DNA of 64,000 bases from Cylindrotheca closterium (lineage: Eukaryota > Bacillariophyta > Bacillariophyceae > Bacillariales > Bacillariaceae). Location of the stretch: NCBI GenBank assembly GCA_933822405.4, contig CAKOGP040000402.1:1-64000 (forward strand), in the 5' to 3' direction. The position numbers were made by a program, and so were the translations under genes. This document shows, in pieces, positions 1 through 10,507 of this stretch; the first letter of the stretch is position 1; each line of letters begins with the position of its first letter. The notes beneath the pieces are model-generated. The model had not been told where the DNA came from and did no database searches. It saw only the letters and a list, made by a program, of their open reading frames with translations.

Positions 1-466
1 TGAAGTAGAGCCTCCTTTTCCACCCTTTCCACCCTTGCCAGATGATTCCATTGAAGTAGAGCCTCCTTTTCCACCCTTTCCACCCTTGCCACCCTTTCCA
101 CCCTTGCCAGAAGATTCCATTGAAGTAGAGCCTCCTTTTCCACCCTTGCCACCCTTGCCAGATGATTCCATTGAAGTGGAGCCTCCTTTTCCACCCTTTC
201 CACCCTTGCCAGATGATTCCATGGAAGTGGAGCCTCCTTTTCCACCCTTTCCACCCTTGCCAGATGATTCCATTGAAGTGGAGCCTCCTTTTCCACCCTT
301 TCCGCCCTTGCCAGATGAGTCCATTGAAGTAGAGCCTCCTTTTCCACCCTTGCCACCCTTGCCAGATGATTCCATTGAAGTGGAGCCTCCTTTTCCACCC
401 TTTCCACCCTTGCCAGATGATTCCATTGAAGTAGAGCCTCCTTTTCCACCCTTTCCAGAGGACATG
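1..466. repeat. 51-bp tandem repeat encoding the 17-residue KGG unit
   Basis: About eight near-identical units lie in register at roughly 41, 110, 161, 212, 263, 314, 365 and 416. One unit is longer by 18 bp (six codons). All length steps seen (51 and 18 bp) are multiples of three, so the minus-strand frame is never broken. The array may continue beyond the left edge. Confidence 0.95.
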
Positions 467-762
467 GATCCTCCCTTCCCTCCCTTCCCCTTGCTAGAAG
501 GTGAGCCCATATCGCCCTTGCCACCCTTGCCGCCTTTTCCCTTGCTGCTGCCTTTTCCTTTTCCACTCACGGGGTGGTCCTCCATGGGAGTATCAGGTGT
601 AACAGGTCTGGGGCCAACATTGAGAAGACGGTATTGTCTTCGCTCCTCAATGTTGTTGGTATCGGCTCGAAGGTTTCTAGCTTGTTCGACGTTTGCGTTT
701 TGCGCCACAACGAATGAGGTGCATGCAAGGAGAAGGAAAGCAAAGTTCTTAGTAGTCATCAT
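1..762 (-). CDS. Secreted Lys/Gly/Ser tandem-repeat protein, silaffin-like (partial at left edge)
   Basis: The frame is open from an ATG at 762 to the window edge, in phase, giving 254 codons with no stop, so the C-terminus lies outside. Residues 1-20 form a clear signal peptide with a hydrophobic core (FAFLLLACTSFVVA) and a likely cut before QNANVEQ. An RR-containing stretch (IEERRQYRLL) follows, and then a lysine-rich domain built on KGGKGGKGG, SGKGKGSSKGKGG and about eight copies of a 17-residue unit (ESSGKGGKGGKGGSTSM). The KxxK spacing and the many serines resemble diatom silaffin/cingulin-type biosilica proteins, in which modified lysines and phosphoserines promote silica formation. That role is inferred from composition only. 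The opposite strand is also open (Pro/Phe-rich) but has no signal peptide and mirrors the repeat. Alternatives are a cell-wall or mucilage protein. Confidence 0.75.
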   Translation of the reverse strand, partial: MMTTKNFAFLLLACTSFVVAQNANVEQARNLRADTNNIEERRQYRLLNVGPRPVTPDTPMEDHPVSGKGKGSSKGKGGKGGKGDMGSPSSKGKGGKGGSMSSGKGGKGGSTSMESSGKGGKGGKGGSTSMESSGKGGKGGKGGSTSMDSSGKGGKGGKGGSTSMESSGKGGKGGKGGSTSMESSGKGGKGGKGGSTSMESSGKGGKGGKGGSTSMESSGKGGKGGKGGKGGKGGSTSMESSGKGGKGGKGGSTS

Positions 763-1295
763 GATTGCTGTTTGGATAAGCTGTTGATGCTGTTTGCTTG
801 TTTGAATTGTGAGAACTCAAAGTGACAACCGCAGTTTTGATTCCAATGAAGAATTTTGATTTTGTGGCGACGATGACACGTGCTGCCTCGGATTGCGCGT
901 CAACTGAAAAAAACACGACGAAAAACTTGACGAACGGACTATTTTTTGGAAACTTGGCGAACCGGCTCGGATAATCTCTATTTGCACTAGCGATTTTTGG
1001 CTGCATACTGTATTATTTTCGATCTTGACAACTATTAAAATAATAGCACTGGTACACAGGCGTATAAACCAAATCTGCTTTTAAAAAAACAAGATTGGAA
1101 GTCGGCCAATCAGAAGAGTATTTAGCGTGTCTTCTCTACACTTTATATATATAGCATGTCTAACCTCGCGAAAAATGCTAATGACCAACATTCTTGAGAG
1201 TATGCTCAGTCGCTTATGCTATGATACCAGCAAGAAGACGAAGAGGAGACAGATAATGGTACTAGACTAAAGCTCATTCAAAACTTGTCCCAAAC
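763..1295. other. Intergenic: upstream region of the KGG-repeat gene
   Basis: No coding frame here has a credible start or composition. It is AT-rich, with an inverted repeat at 1032-1046 (CTATTA-AAA-TAATAG) and a TATATATATA tract near 1145-1154. It would hold the promoter of the minus-strand repeat gene and the 3' end of the protease gene. Confidence 0.5.
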
Positions 1296-4045
1296 TCAAG
1301 CAAAGGTCAAATGGGCTACACTGAGAGTCAGAGCCATTGAGAAAAGCGTAGATGCAGCAGTGGCAGAAGAATCTGCTGTGCCCCCCCTCGGAGCATCGGT
1401 TACCATTGGAGCTGCAGTTGGGGGATTTGTTGGGTCTCCAGCCGGGGCGTCAGTTTGGCCTCCCCCCCCTGCAGGAGGATCTGTTGTGTTCCCACCTCCT
1501 GGAGCCTGAGTTGGAGCTACCGCTGTAGGGGGGCCGGTCTCCACAGGAGAATCCGTGCCTCCATCCGAAGGAGCATCGGTATCCATCGCGGCGTCGGCGC
1601 CCTCATTTACTTTGGTAGCAACGCCGTCCACAATCTCAAAGAGCGCATAACTACTGTCACCGTTATCTTCGTCTTCAGCAGTGAGATCCAGAGTGAGGAC
1701 GCCACTCTCTGATAGTAGAAAGTCGTCAGCAGGCAGTGTGCCAATGATGAGTGGAGAATTTGTCGACCAATCAAACGCTACAGGGTCGTATCCTCCAATG
1801 AAATAAAAGTAATCGAAACCATCAATCATACCATCCACATACACAATCGGCACGATCTGCCCACCTGCAGTAGCTGGTGTCTCAGAATAGGAATCTCCAT
1901 CACCCCCTTGGGTAGTGTAAAGAGTTGGGACAACTCCGGCATCGGTAGAAAACTTTATATAGCCAGCCATTCCACCTGCGGCAGTCGCGTCCTCGAACTC
2001 GACCATATTGAAGATGTCTTCAATAGATATGGGCTTGTCCGCGGGGAAATAGAAAACAGGAGTTTCTTTACCAGCGGCACCATCACTGAAGACGTAGATC
2101 GGATGCTGGTCATTCGCAGAATTGCCAGCAACCCCAAATTGGCGATCCCACGAAGCCGAGTAAACAGACCCACTAAACGAACCAACAAGCTCACCTCCAT
2201 ACATGTACAAATAGTCATCACTACCACCTTGCAGCCTACGCGACTGCTTGTTGAATTCATGTTTCAAGAATCTCGAATCTGCATTCTTGCCCATCGGAAC
2301 TGAGTGGCTACCACGGCTACTCCTAGTCTCCTTCAAACGGCGACGGCGTGTTCCGTCACCCAGTATTGCGGTCAATTCGACTCCAAACTCAATGAAAACA
2401 GAATCCACCCGCTTGACGACTCCAGTCTCAATATCGTGCGCGCCATTGGTGATACCAGAGACCAAAGGATTGACCATCAAGAGTCCTTGTTCCTCTTGTG
2501 GTGGGTTTGCAGTTGCTAATTCAGAGCTGCAGTATCCCGCAGACCCAAACACTGTTCCAGAGGTATAATATGTTTGCAAGAAGTCGAGCCACTCTGGTGA
2601 CGTCTTGGTGGCAAAGCGACTCGACTCCAAAACCTGGAAATTCAAACCGTTTGCCCTGAACTCCTTCCTGCTGGGGAAATGCACTCCCATTCCAGTGTAG
2701 CGGCTGTCAGTACTAGGTCCAGCTTTGAATGTAACAAATTGAGCATCGTAACTGTTCTTTGCTTCCATGAGGGCAATGGCAAGGTCACCACTCGGCATAC
2801 ATTGGCCGTCAAAGAGGTTCATAAAGTCCATCATGTCTACCATGTCTTCGTCCTTGTCTCCTTCATCATCGGTATCACCAGCAAAAGTCAAGACCTTTGA
2901 GCGAGCTCGCTTGACAGCCGTTTGAACATTTTCATCCTCTTGGAAGGCTATGTTCAAGAACCGGCTGAACTCTTCCCATTTGGTGGCAAACTCCATATGA
3001 GCAGTAGTGTCAACAACAGCAAGGGTCTTGGGTGTTTGATGACCATCTTCCGATTGTGGATCAGATGCAAACAGATCGACGATTCTAGTGGCAATGTTGA
3101 CGGCACTATCTAGTTCAAGTCCAGCGTATGACCAGCCTAGATGATTGACAGGATGATTTTAATGTTCAGAACGGTGGCATTGATACTGCAGAAACAAACT
3201 CTTCCATTTTCGTTCGTCTTACCGTGACCTGGTTCAACGTCTTCACTGGCAAGAAAGTTCTCTGTAATCGAGCTGTAATCATCCAATGCCCCATAATCGG
3301 ACATGAGACAGGCATCGAACCCAAGCACATTCAACTTGGCTCCAACTCCAATTTCGCTATCAATCGCACTTCGAAGTGCACCGGAAATGCTACCATTGTC
3401 AAGCAGCTGTCCAAGCCGGCGTCTTCTGGCAACATCATCTCCACCGAATCCACCAAAACCAGCGCCATGAGAGCTAAAGGCCATCATGTACTCGGTGGCT
3501 CCCTTTTCACTGCAGTCACGAAAGGCCGTGGTGGCGAAGTCTTGGACTACCGACATGGTGTCCGAGTTGAGTTCTCCGAGATTCTCCACAATTTGCATTT
3601 CACTGAACTCATGGTTGTAGCTCAAGTAGTATACATCCTGTGTTCTATTTTCTAGAGGATTCCCTGCGGTATCAAAGATATCTGGCAATGGATCGGGTGT
3701 GCCCTCGGCTTCTGGATCACCATTGTCAAAATAAACCCAACTGATGGTGTCTGGATTCTTCATCAGACTAGATTGCATGTATTCTGCAAGATCTTGGCGA
3801 ATGAAGTACTCGAGATCATTGTCTATAAATAAATAAATACAATAGTAGTGGAATAAAAGTCAAAATGAGTTCGTGTGGTCAAAGATTGCTTCCTCTTCAA
3901 CATCGAGATCAACGTAGCTATACAGCAGGAAGCAAATCGTACCTGCCATCTGATAAATGACGAAACACAGCTTGTTTGCCGTAGCCAAAGGGGCAAGGAG
4001 CATCTGAACTCCAAGAGCCAACAAGCAGATGGAAGGCAGTTTCAT
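1296..4045 (-). CDS. Secreted clostripain-like cysteine protease (peptidase C11), three exons
   Basis: Exons on the minus strand are 4045-3943, 3822-3223 and 3136-1296 (847 aa), with GT-AG introns of 120 and 86 bp. The first splice rebuilds YQMADNDLEYF, matching the N-terminal 'YMAADNxLE' block of clostripains; the second rebuilds EPGHGWSYAG. The start is placed at the ATG that opens a signal peptide (MKLPSICLLALGVQML...). An in-frame ATG at 4174 would bury that signal. The catalytic dyad is visible: His at about residue 153 in SSHGAGFGG and Cys at about 206 in LGFDACLMSDYGA. The C-terminus has a long Pro/Thr/Gly-rich linker (about residues 760-825) and ends in a hydrophobic tail after a small-residue stretch, which suggests a GPI anchor. 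C11 enzymes cut after basic residues, and an RRRR run soon after the His could be a self-processing site (inference). This family is mostly bacterial. Confidence 0.85.
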
Positions 4046-4446
4046 CTTCTCGGTACAATACTTTTGAATGGTTGGTGACAATACTGTGGGCAGGATAATA
4101 GTGCCAGAAACCTCCAAAGAATGTCTGTTGGAAATGTGATTTTTAGGACCTTCTGGGACAGATGGTGTCAACATTTTTTAACCTTAATGAACGATGCACG
4201 CCAGTCACGTTGTTGATATATTCGCCGCCTTCTAATCCCGAACTGTTTACACCGAGAGTCTCAATACACTGTACAAAATTATAGCACAACGGAAGCTTTG
4301 GTATTTTAGCACAGAAACTAAGAAACTCTTAATGTACAGTAACAGTCCTTTCTGTGGTTCGGTTTTGTCGCAGTAGTCGACTGCCTGCAACTTCCATGCT
4401 GTTGAAAATTTGCGTGTAAAAAAGTACCACTTCGAATACTGTACCG
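4046..4446. other. Intergenic: 5' flank of the C11 protease gene
   Basis: Between the protease start and the hairpin element I see no gene. The in-frame extension of exon 1 up to 4174 is more likely 5' leader than protein. Confidence 0.4.
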
Positions 4447-4856
4447 CTATCTAAGATAGCCTACTGCCGTCCTCCGTGTGTGTGTTCGTAGTATTTTGTC
4501 TTGGTGTGTAGCTGGTGGGTTGTGGTGTGAAGCGGGTCGAACTGATCGAGTAATAGACTCGATTCGTTCGACCAATCTCAGAAATCCCGTGTGCGGTATT
4601 ACTGAGATCTGCTTTCCTACCAGGCACCGCCGATATGGTAAAATGGAGGCGGTGCCCAACAGGGCGGGTGAGGTTTGGGAGAGAAAAATTGAATTACCGC
4701 GACACAAGTGGGTGAATTCAATCTCAGTCGATAAACTGGGCATCATTGCCTGGGCGCATCGACAACAACTTTTGACGGTCGAAGGCCGTTCGGCCTTTGT
4801 CCGTCTGTAACACAATGTAGTCAAAGAAATCGAACAGTGTGCCTGCGGTCTACGTT
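4447..4856 (+). repeat. Hairpin-rich dispersed element, copy A
   Basis: A block of about 410 bp shares its ends (CTATCTaAGATAGCCTACTG at the left, CGGTCTACGTT at the right) and internal blocks (GGTGGGTTGTGGTGTGAAGC, ACCAATCTCAG, GCCCAACAGGG) with copy B at 21727-22211. It holds consecutive hairpins. The first pairs 4535-4542 with 4566-4573 and continues inward as 4545-4551 with 4557-4563. The second pairs 4577-4581 with 4602-4606. The third pairs 4623-4631 with 4648-4656. The fourth pairs 4782-4788 with 4791-4797, extended by GACGG/CCGTC at 4774-4778 and 4801-4805. Stem sequences differ from copy B but the pairing is kept. Both strands have short open frames, which are not similar between copies except where the DNA is. 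It could be a structured non-coding RNA locus or a foldback-type non-autonomous mobile element. Strand is given by similarity to copy B only. Confidence 0.7.
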
Positions 4857-4991
4857 GGAGTACCGGTACGATTGATTCATACGATGTGCCACCAACTCAA
4901 AAGAAATTACGAATAACATCATCATTCGACTCACACCATAATAGAGACAGCGCCTTTTATTGCTTGTCTTCATTATTCCAGATACAGTACA

Positions 4992-6305
4992 ATGCAGTCC
5001 ACTTCACACAGTACAAGTGCTGGAGGTCCATTCCTTCGAATCCTTTGTCTGCACGACGATGAATCCCATGCCATGGAACTGTCCAATTCTCTGGAAGTTC
5101 TCGGAGAACGGCTCTTTGAAAAGCACGGGATCGATCTTGTCTACGTGAATAGTCCCCTGATATCTCGAAACCAACAAGTGCTGGGGCCCGAGGAACTTCC
5201 AAATCGTGTGTGGTGGGAGGAGCAAGCGCCTACCCTAACTCCTCCTGCACCATCTACCAACCACTCACCATGGAATGATGACGACGACGCCGAGGATGAT
5301 GATAATGACAGCAAGAGTGCCGATGATCCCAACACACAAGAGGCTCCTCACGGAAATTCAAATGACAAGAGCTTTGTTGGACTCGATGCCTCGCTGTTGT
5401 TGTTGAAACAAGTGTGGAACAGCATGCCCTTTTGGGGCATTATGGCGATTGGAAAAGGTGCCGCCGTCGGAAGTTTTCTTCCATTGATGGGATTGAGTCC
5501 AGAGCCACATTTTTGCTGTTTTGTTCATGGGGAGTCATTGTTAGTAGAAGAGACCGAACGATTGACCGATATTCCATGTTTGCACATTGTCGGTACGTGA
5601 AAAAAAGGATGTCTTGGTTTCCACATATTGACAGTATACTAATCGTTCTTTTGCGCTTTCGTTGAATTTCAGGCGAGGATCCTGGGCCATCTGAAACTTT
5701 GTTTCGACAATTTGGCGGCGATGTTCATTTGGGTGGAAAGAAATTGACAAAGTCACTGCTCAATATCATTGGAAAGGTAGGAATGGCAAAGAATGATGCT
5801 TCCCACTTGTTCCCGTTGACTAACTATGTATTTATCTATCGTTGCTGTCTCTTTCTCTGTCTACTACTACTTACTTTTTCAGTTTGTGGTGGAGCAAAAG
5901 AAGAAACTCCGCGAGGACAGTCCGGAAACGAACATTTTGGCGCTCCAAAATCAGTTGTACATGGTGGAACAAGAAGCCGCCAGTATTGTCGCCGAACGCA
6001 TTGCAGCGAATCCACCAAAAGCGTTAATGGCTGTGATTCAACCACAAAAAGTAGGCGGATGGAGTGGTCGGAAACGGCGTGGGCCAAAGGAGGAAGGAGG
6101 TGGAGCACCCTGTCCGTCCGAGTTTCTACTCAAGCGGGAAAAGAGGACCACCAATCCGGATGGTCCTACGAGGAACCATCCCAATGATGCCAGGAATAGT
6201 TCACAGGAGGAACAACAAGGAGAAGAAGAAGAGGAGGAGCACGTAGAACAACCACAAGAGCCAAAAGGAAACGACGGAATAGCCTCCAACACTACTAATT
6301 CATAG
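4992..6305 (+). CDS. FSH1-family (DUF341) serine-hydrolase-like protein lacking the catalytic serine
   Basis: Exons are 4992-5592, 5673-5776 and 5883-6305 (375 aa), joined at GT-AG sites; the first junction gives LHIVGEDPGPS. The fold resembles FSH1/OVCA2 hydrolases: an opening strand LRILCLHDDESHA, a YVNSPL block, an RVWWE block, the nucleophile-elbow region and CLHIVGEDP with the usual Asp. At the elbow the family GxSxG becomes AIGKGAA, so the position expected to be serine is Gly at about 154. A strongly acidic insert (about 95-112, DDDDAEDDDND) interrupts the N-terminal half. The C-terminus adds about 140 residues rich in charged coiled segments and a Glu run. If the reading is right this is a pseudo-enzyme, perhaps a binding protein. 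FSH-family membership is moderately sure, the substrate unknown. Confidence 0.7.
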
Positions 6306-6939
6306 AAATTTCTTTTATATCTCCGAAGAATGCATGACTGAAAGCGGGATTTACATGATATTATTGCGGGATTTACCAAGAGCATACTCTTGCATACTCT
6401 TGCATTACATGGTACCATTGCGGGATTTACTCGGGATTACTGTGGGATATTCAAGTGTGATTCACAAGAGCCAAAAGGAAACAATAGCTCTCAACACAAT
6501 GGTCCTTTCTGCCACTGCATTTTTAGCAAATCCCGGATGATACGCATTGTACTGTATATCTCAAGTGGGATCCAGAGGGCGAATCATTTTTGAATTTGTT
6601 CGACGCAAAATCGACGTGGCTACACCGCTCGCCGCGCCGCGCAGTGACGGGCTGACATTCTCGTTGGACATCATAACCCCTTCGCATTAACATCACTTAT
6701 TGGTCCGCCACACAGTACCAAGATTCATTTCTGTGAATCTATGCTCCTCCTGACAGGGTTAAAATCGACGTATGCCCAAAAACAAGCTGCCAACCTGCCA
6801 ACCAACATTTTTGTTTTGGAAAAACTGCCTGTTTGTTGTCTTCATTATTTGGTTGTCTTACAACCTGTATTAGTTGTTAGAGTTTATTTCCACTCTTTCA
6901 AGCTCCTTTCATACCTTCTGTTCCTCCATCTTCTGGACC
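6306..6939. other. Intergenic with three copies of an 11-mer
   Basis: GCGGGATTTAC occurs at about 6344, 6366 and 6420, and GCATACTCTT is directly repeated near 6385-6400. No convincing gene. The proximal part would be the promoter and leader of the elongase. Confidence 0.5.
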
Positions 6940-7938
6940 ATGTGCAAGACAACTCCACTTCCACCCAATGGTGCGGCCATTGCAAGCAAACCACTGCCAG
7001 CACCGTCAATGGCAGCCCGATATGGATGTGCGGCAATGATGGTCGCAACGTTTGCTGCCTGGGGCAATGTTGTCTTTGTGGATGAAGCTACGGCTCCTGG
7101 ACTTGGATCACCACTGCACAGCTACAAGGTTCCTTTGGTGTTGACGGTCGGATACCTCATCAGTCTTCCGCTACTTCGAAGTTTCACAAACAATTATTTA
7201 TCCAAACAAGTCGACATTAAGCTACTTTTGAAGGAGACCATGATCATTTACAATGGAGGACAAGTCTTGCTCAACGGATGGATGGTTTGGAAGATCATTG
7301 ATGCTGTCTTGTACCACGATCACCCATTCTTTGGAGATGTTCATACCGTCACAGGGGCATCCTTTGCCGTTTGGGTTCACTACATGGACAAATACCTCGA
7401 GTTTTTCGACACCTTTTTCATGGTTCTCAGAGGGCGAATGGATCAGGTGAGTGAACATTTTCGCTTATGTGTTGTGTGATCAATCATGCAATATGCGTAT
7501 GCGTATTGCTTTTGCTTTTGCTGACTTGTTCTTATTCTTTGTCAGGTTTCTTTCTTGCATTTGTATCATCATGTTACCATTGCTTGGGCATGGTGGTATG
7601 CCATGGCATCTTGGCCGGGGGGCGATAGTTACTTTGGAGCCCTTTTGAACTCCTTCATTCATGTTATGATGTATTCGTACTACACATTGAGTCTGCTGAA
7701 GGTCAGCTGCCCATGGAAACGACACCTCACAAAGTGTCAGCTCATTCAATTTACTACCGTTTTGTTCTACACTGTCAGCATGTCCATCTATCACATTCGA
7801 AACTCGGAATTGGAGACAAAACATTACTGGTGCATGGGAATCCAGTCTTTTGAGATGACTAGTTTGTTCTTCCTTTTCATGGCGTTTTACTCCAAGGCAT
7901 ACAAAAACAAAAAAGCCAAAGGCGAGAAGCAAAGATAG
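6940..7938 (+). CDS. ELO-family fatty acid elongase (PUFA type), 3-ketoacyl-CoA synthase
   Basis: Exons 6940-7446 and 7546-7938 (299 aa) are joined at MDQ/VSFLH. The product is a multi-span ER membrane condensing enzyme that adds malonyl-CoA carbons to acyl-CoA. Family blocks are seen in order: KxxExxDTxFMVLRG-like (KYLEFFDTFFMVLRG), the catalytic histidine box HLYHH at 174-178 preceded by QVSF, and SFIHVMMYSYY. A Gln before the FLHxYHH box is typical of the polyunsaturated/delta-type ELO branch, as opposed to the saturated/monounsaturated branch. The C-terminus is lysine-rich (KNKKAKGEKQR), which fits a dilysine-type ER retention signal only loosely. The start at 6940 was chosen as a compact N-terminus; an upstream in-frame ATG at 6874 adds 22 residues, and MAARYG at about 7009 is another option. 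The exact chain-length preference cannot be read from the sequence. Confidence 0.9.
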
Positions 7939-8600
7939 ACAGTGATAGTGACGACAACAATCGACAACGACAACGGAAAATCCATCATCAATCTAGAAAA
8001 CGCGAAGAAAAAGCACGCTATGGATGTTAATTCGACACAAAGTTTGTAAAATAGACGAATCCTTTTTTCAGGGTATCTGCATTCTTTCATCGTGGGCGAC
8101 AAAGTTCCTTTTCATCTCCGCTGAATGGATCAATCAATTGATCCTCGTGCGTCGTGTTCAATCTGTTAGCAGAACGCACAGCACGACGTCGTTGGAGACC
8201 AAATCAGCAATTCCCGTGAATCCCCGTAGAAAGTTGGTATCATGACAATCCCATTTTTTGTTGAATTGAACGATCTAGAGCATTCCCACTAAAAAGCAAC
8301 TGACTGTACTGTATATAGCAAGAGTCAGTCGTAATAGTCATCAATGACACTCTCAAACACGAGTTTGAGTGAGTGAGTGAGTCGAAAAGGATGCGATCGA
8401 GTGGGTCAATCACATCACGCAAAGCCACACATACCATACCGGTACTGTACCACCGGGTCTTCAGAAGCAGATACAGAATGCCACTATAATATTTCAAAAG
8501 AAAAATAATTTTTCTTTCCCGCTTCTGATTTTTTTAATTTCAGAATAATGTCTCCTCAATCCTTCGATTTTTCAGCACTCACAAAACATATTCGAAGATC
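7939..8600. other. Intergenic, no gene seen
   Basis: Short open frames only. A GAGT microsatellite lies near 8366-8382. The distal part precedes the unknown gene at 8601. Confidence 0.5.
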
Positions 8601-10507
8601 ATGACAACAGGACAATCCAAACAGGGGAGAAGACTCCCAGATAATGTCGTCCAAGCCTGTGAAGATAGGTTCGAGGAATTTACAAACACTCCTGGCAAAA
8701 CAGGCGCGGCTAGGCGAAAACGCAGAAAAGAAATTCCTCAGGAAATTGTAGTTTCCTTGGAAGGGAATTGGCAGCAAATGAAAGATGGCAAAGAGTTATC
8801 CAACAAGGAAAAGGTGGGCCGCATAAGAGCAAAACTGAACGCAATGGAAAGCGGAATGCAAAGCGGAACCGCAAAAGGTACGGTGACGGCCATGTTGAAA
8901 GAAGAATTTGGTGAGCAGCTGGCGCAACTTGTTCTTTCCATGATGGACTCGTTCGGCCAACAACCACCACCACCACTATGGTCAGGGGGGGTACGCACAG
9001 TCGTTTTGACATTGAACGCGCAAGAGCAGGCGGCTGTTGGGGCGGCAATGGAGTCCCTGGGGCGACGCCGAGCCGAAGAGAGTTTAAAGGCGGAAAGGGA
9101 ATCCATTCGACAGCAACTTAAGGATTTGAAACGTCCCCCAGAAGATGCCGCCTCGGCTCATCAAGATGTTGTAGGTAAATCTGAAGAAGCAGGGGTTAAT
9201 TTTGCAGCCGTCGCCTCGGTCCACAATCAATGTAAGCCATTTATCATTCTGATTCTTGCTCATTCCCGTGATATTCATTATGCTCACCTATCAACTGCCT
9301 TTCATCTCCCACCCTTCCAAGATTTGGAATTGCCAAATATAAACGAGATGCTGCCGTTGCTGCCTCAAAAAACGAGGGATCAAGCATCGAAACGTCTGAA
9401 ACCCAATCCTCCAGCAGATAAAGCCGTGGGTATATCTGACGATGGGGAGAAGGATGAATTGGATCCCCCAGTAGAGAGAACCATGCTTAAACCTGAAGAA
9501 GTGGAGAAGGATGGATTGGAAACTATGCAGAATTCTCAATCAGGTCTCCCGATTAGTGCTCGTCCAATGTCTCCAGAAACTCGAAGAGGGTCAGATCAAT
9601 TATTGCAACTTCGGAGACCAAATTTCCTAGGGAGAACCTTGGGCAAAGCTGCCGACGAAGTGGAGAAGGATGGATTTGATGTTGTAGGTAAATCTGAAGA
9701 AGGAGCGGTTAATATTGCAGCCGTCGCCTCGGTCCACAATCAAGGTAAGCCATTTATCATTCTGATTCTTGCTCATTCATTATGCTCACGTATCAACTGC
9801 CTTTCATCTTCTCCATCTTACGTCTCGAAGTAGAAACGTGGGATCAAGCATTGAAACGCCTGAAGCCCAATCCCAATCCCCCAGCAGGAAGAGCCCTGGG
9901 TTCAGAAGTGGATATGGATGAAAAAATGGATATGGGTGAAATAGATTATCGTAGAATATTTGATGAACCAGACGAAGAACAGAAGGACATAAAATTGCAG
10001 CTTCAAGCACTGAAATGTGCGAAAGAATCCAATGGTCGAGCAATGATTCAATCAGGTCTCTGGATGGACCCTCGTCCAATGTCTCCAGAAACTCGAAGAG
10101 GGTCGGATCACTTGTTGCAACTTCGAAAACTCAATTTCAAAGAAAGGATCGTGAATGCACCTAAAAAAAAAAATGAGGAGCATATGCCCACACTACGCTT
10201 GCCTCGGGGAGATAGTTTTGAAGCTCTCACCATTGACCCTCGTTCAATGTCTCCAGAATTAGAGATTTGTGAAAAAAATTGGATCGAGTTACAAACGTCT
10301 GAAACCCAACCCTTCAGCAGAGAGAGCAATGTACTGCTGAAAAATTATGTAGTACTGCGGAATTCCCTTGAAACTGCCATTCCTGTAATGTGTCCAGAAG
10401 CATGGGATCAAGCATGGAAATTGGCTTGCGCCAAACGTCGTCTCCAGAGACGCGAAAAGATGCGAGATCGAAATTCGTTCAAGTCTTTCTCAGACGAACT
10501 TGGATAA
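8601..10507 (+). CDS. Unknown charged protein with a duplicated exon-intron block
   Basis: Proposed exons are 8601-9231, 9322-9744 and 9831-10507 (576 aa). I do not recognise the family. The N-terminal 110 residues are basic/helical (ARRKRRKEIPQEIV). The rest carries repeated blocks: VVGKSEE..VN.AAVASVHNQ twice (exons 1 and 2), RPMSPETRRGSD.LLQLR twice plus RSMSPELE, and DQAxKRLKPNP twice. Each VASVHNQ block ends at an intron whose first ~40 bases are almost identical in the two copies (GTAAGCCATTTATCATTCTG), so exon and intron were duplicated together. The first intron (90 bp) is in frame without a stop and could be retained; the second (86 bp) cannot. The MSPE-type motifs look like proline-directed phosphorylation sites (inference). 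Nuclear or cytosolic location is a guess. Confidence 0.6.

Noticed and set aside
1..466. CRISPR-like look of a regularly spaced array
   Set aside because: The 51-bp units are contiguous with no unique spacers, and they encode protein in frame; the genome is eukaryotic.
35..787. Plus-strand open frame of 250 codons, Pro/Phe/Glu-rich with repeats
   Set aside because: It is the mirror of the 51-bp repeat. The opposite strand has a signal peptide and a biologically sensible KGG array, while this frame begins inside the repeat and has no leader.
4447..4824. Open frames of 110-125 codons on both strands across hairpin element copy A
   Set aside because: The frames are not kept in copy B, the translations look random, and the sequence is better explained by the hairpins.
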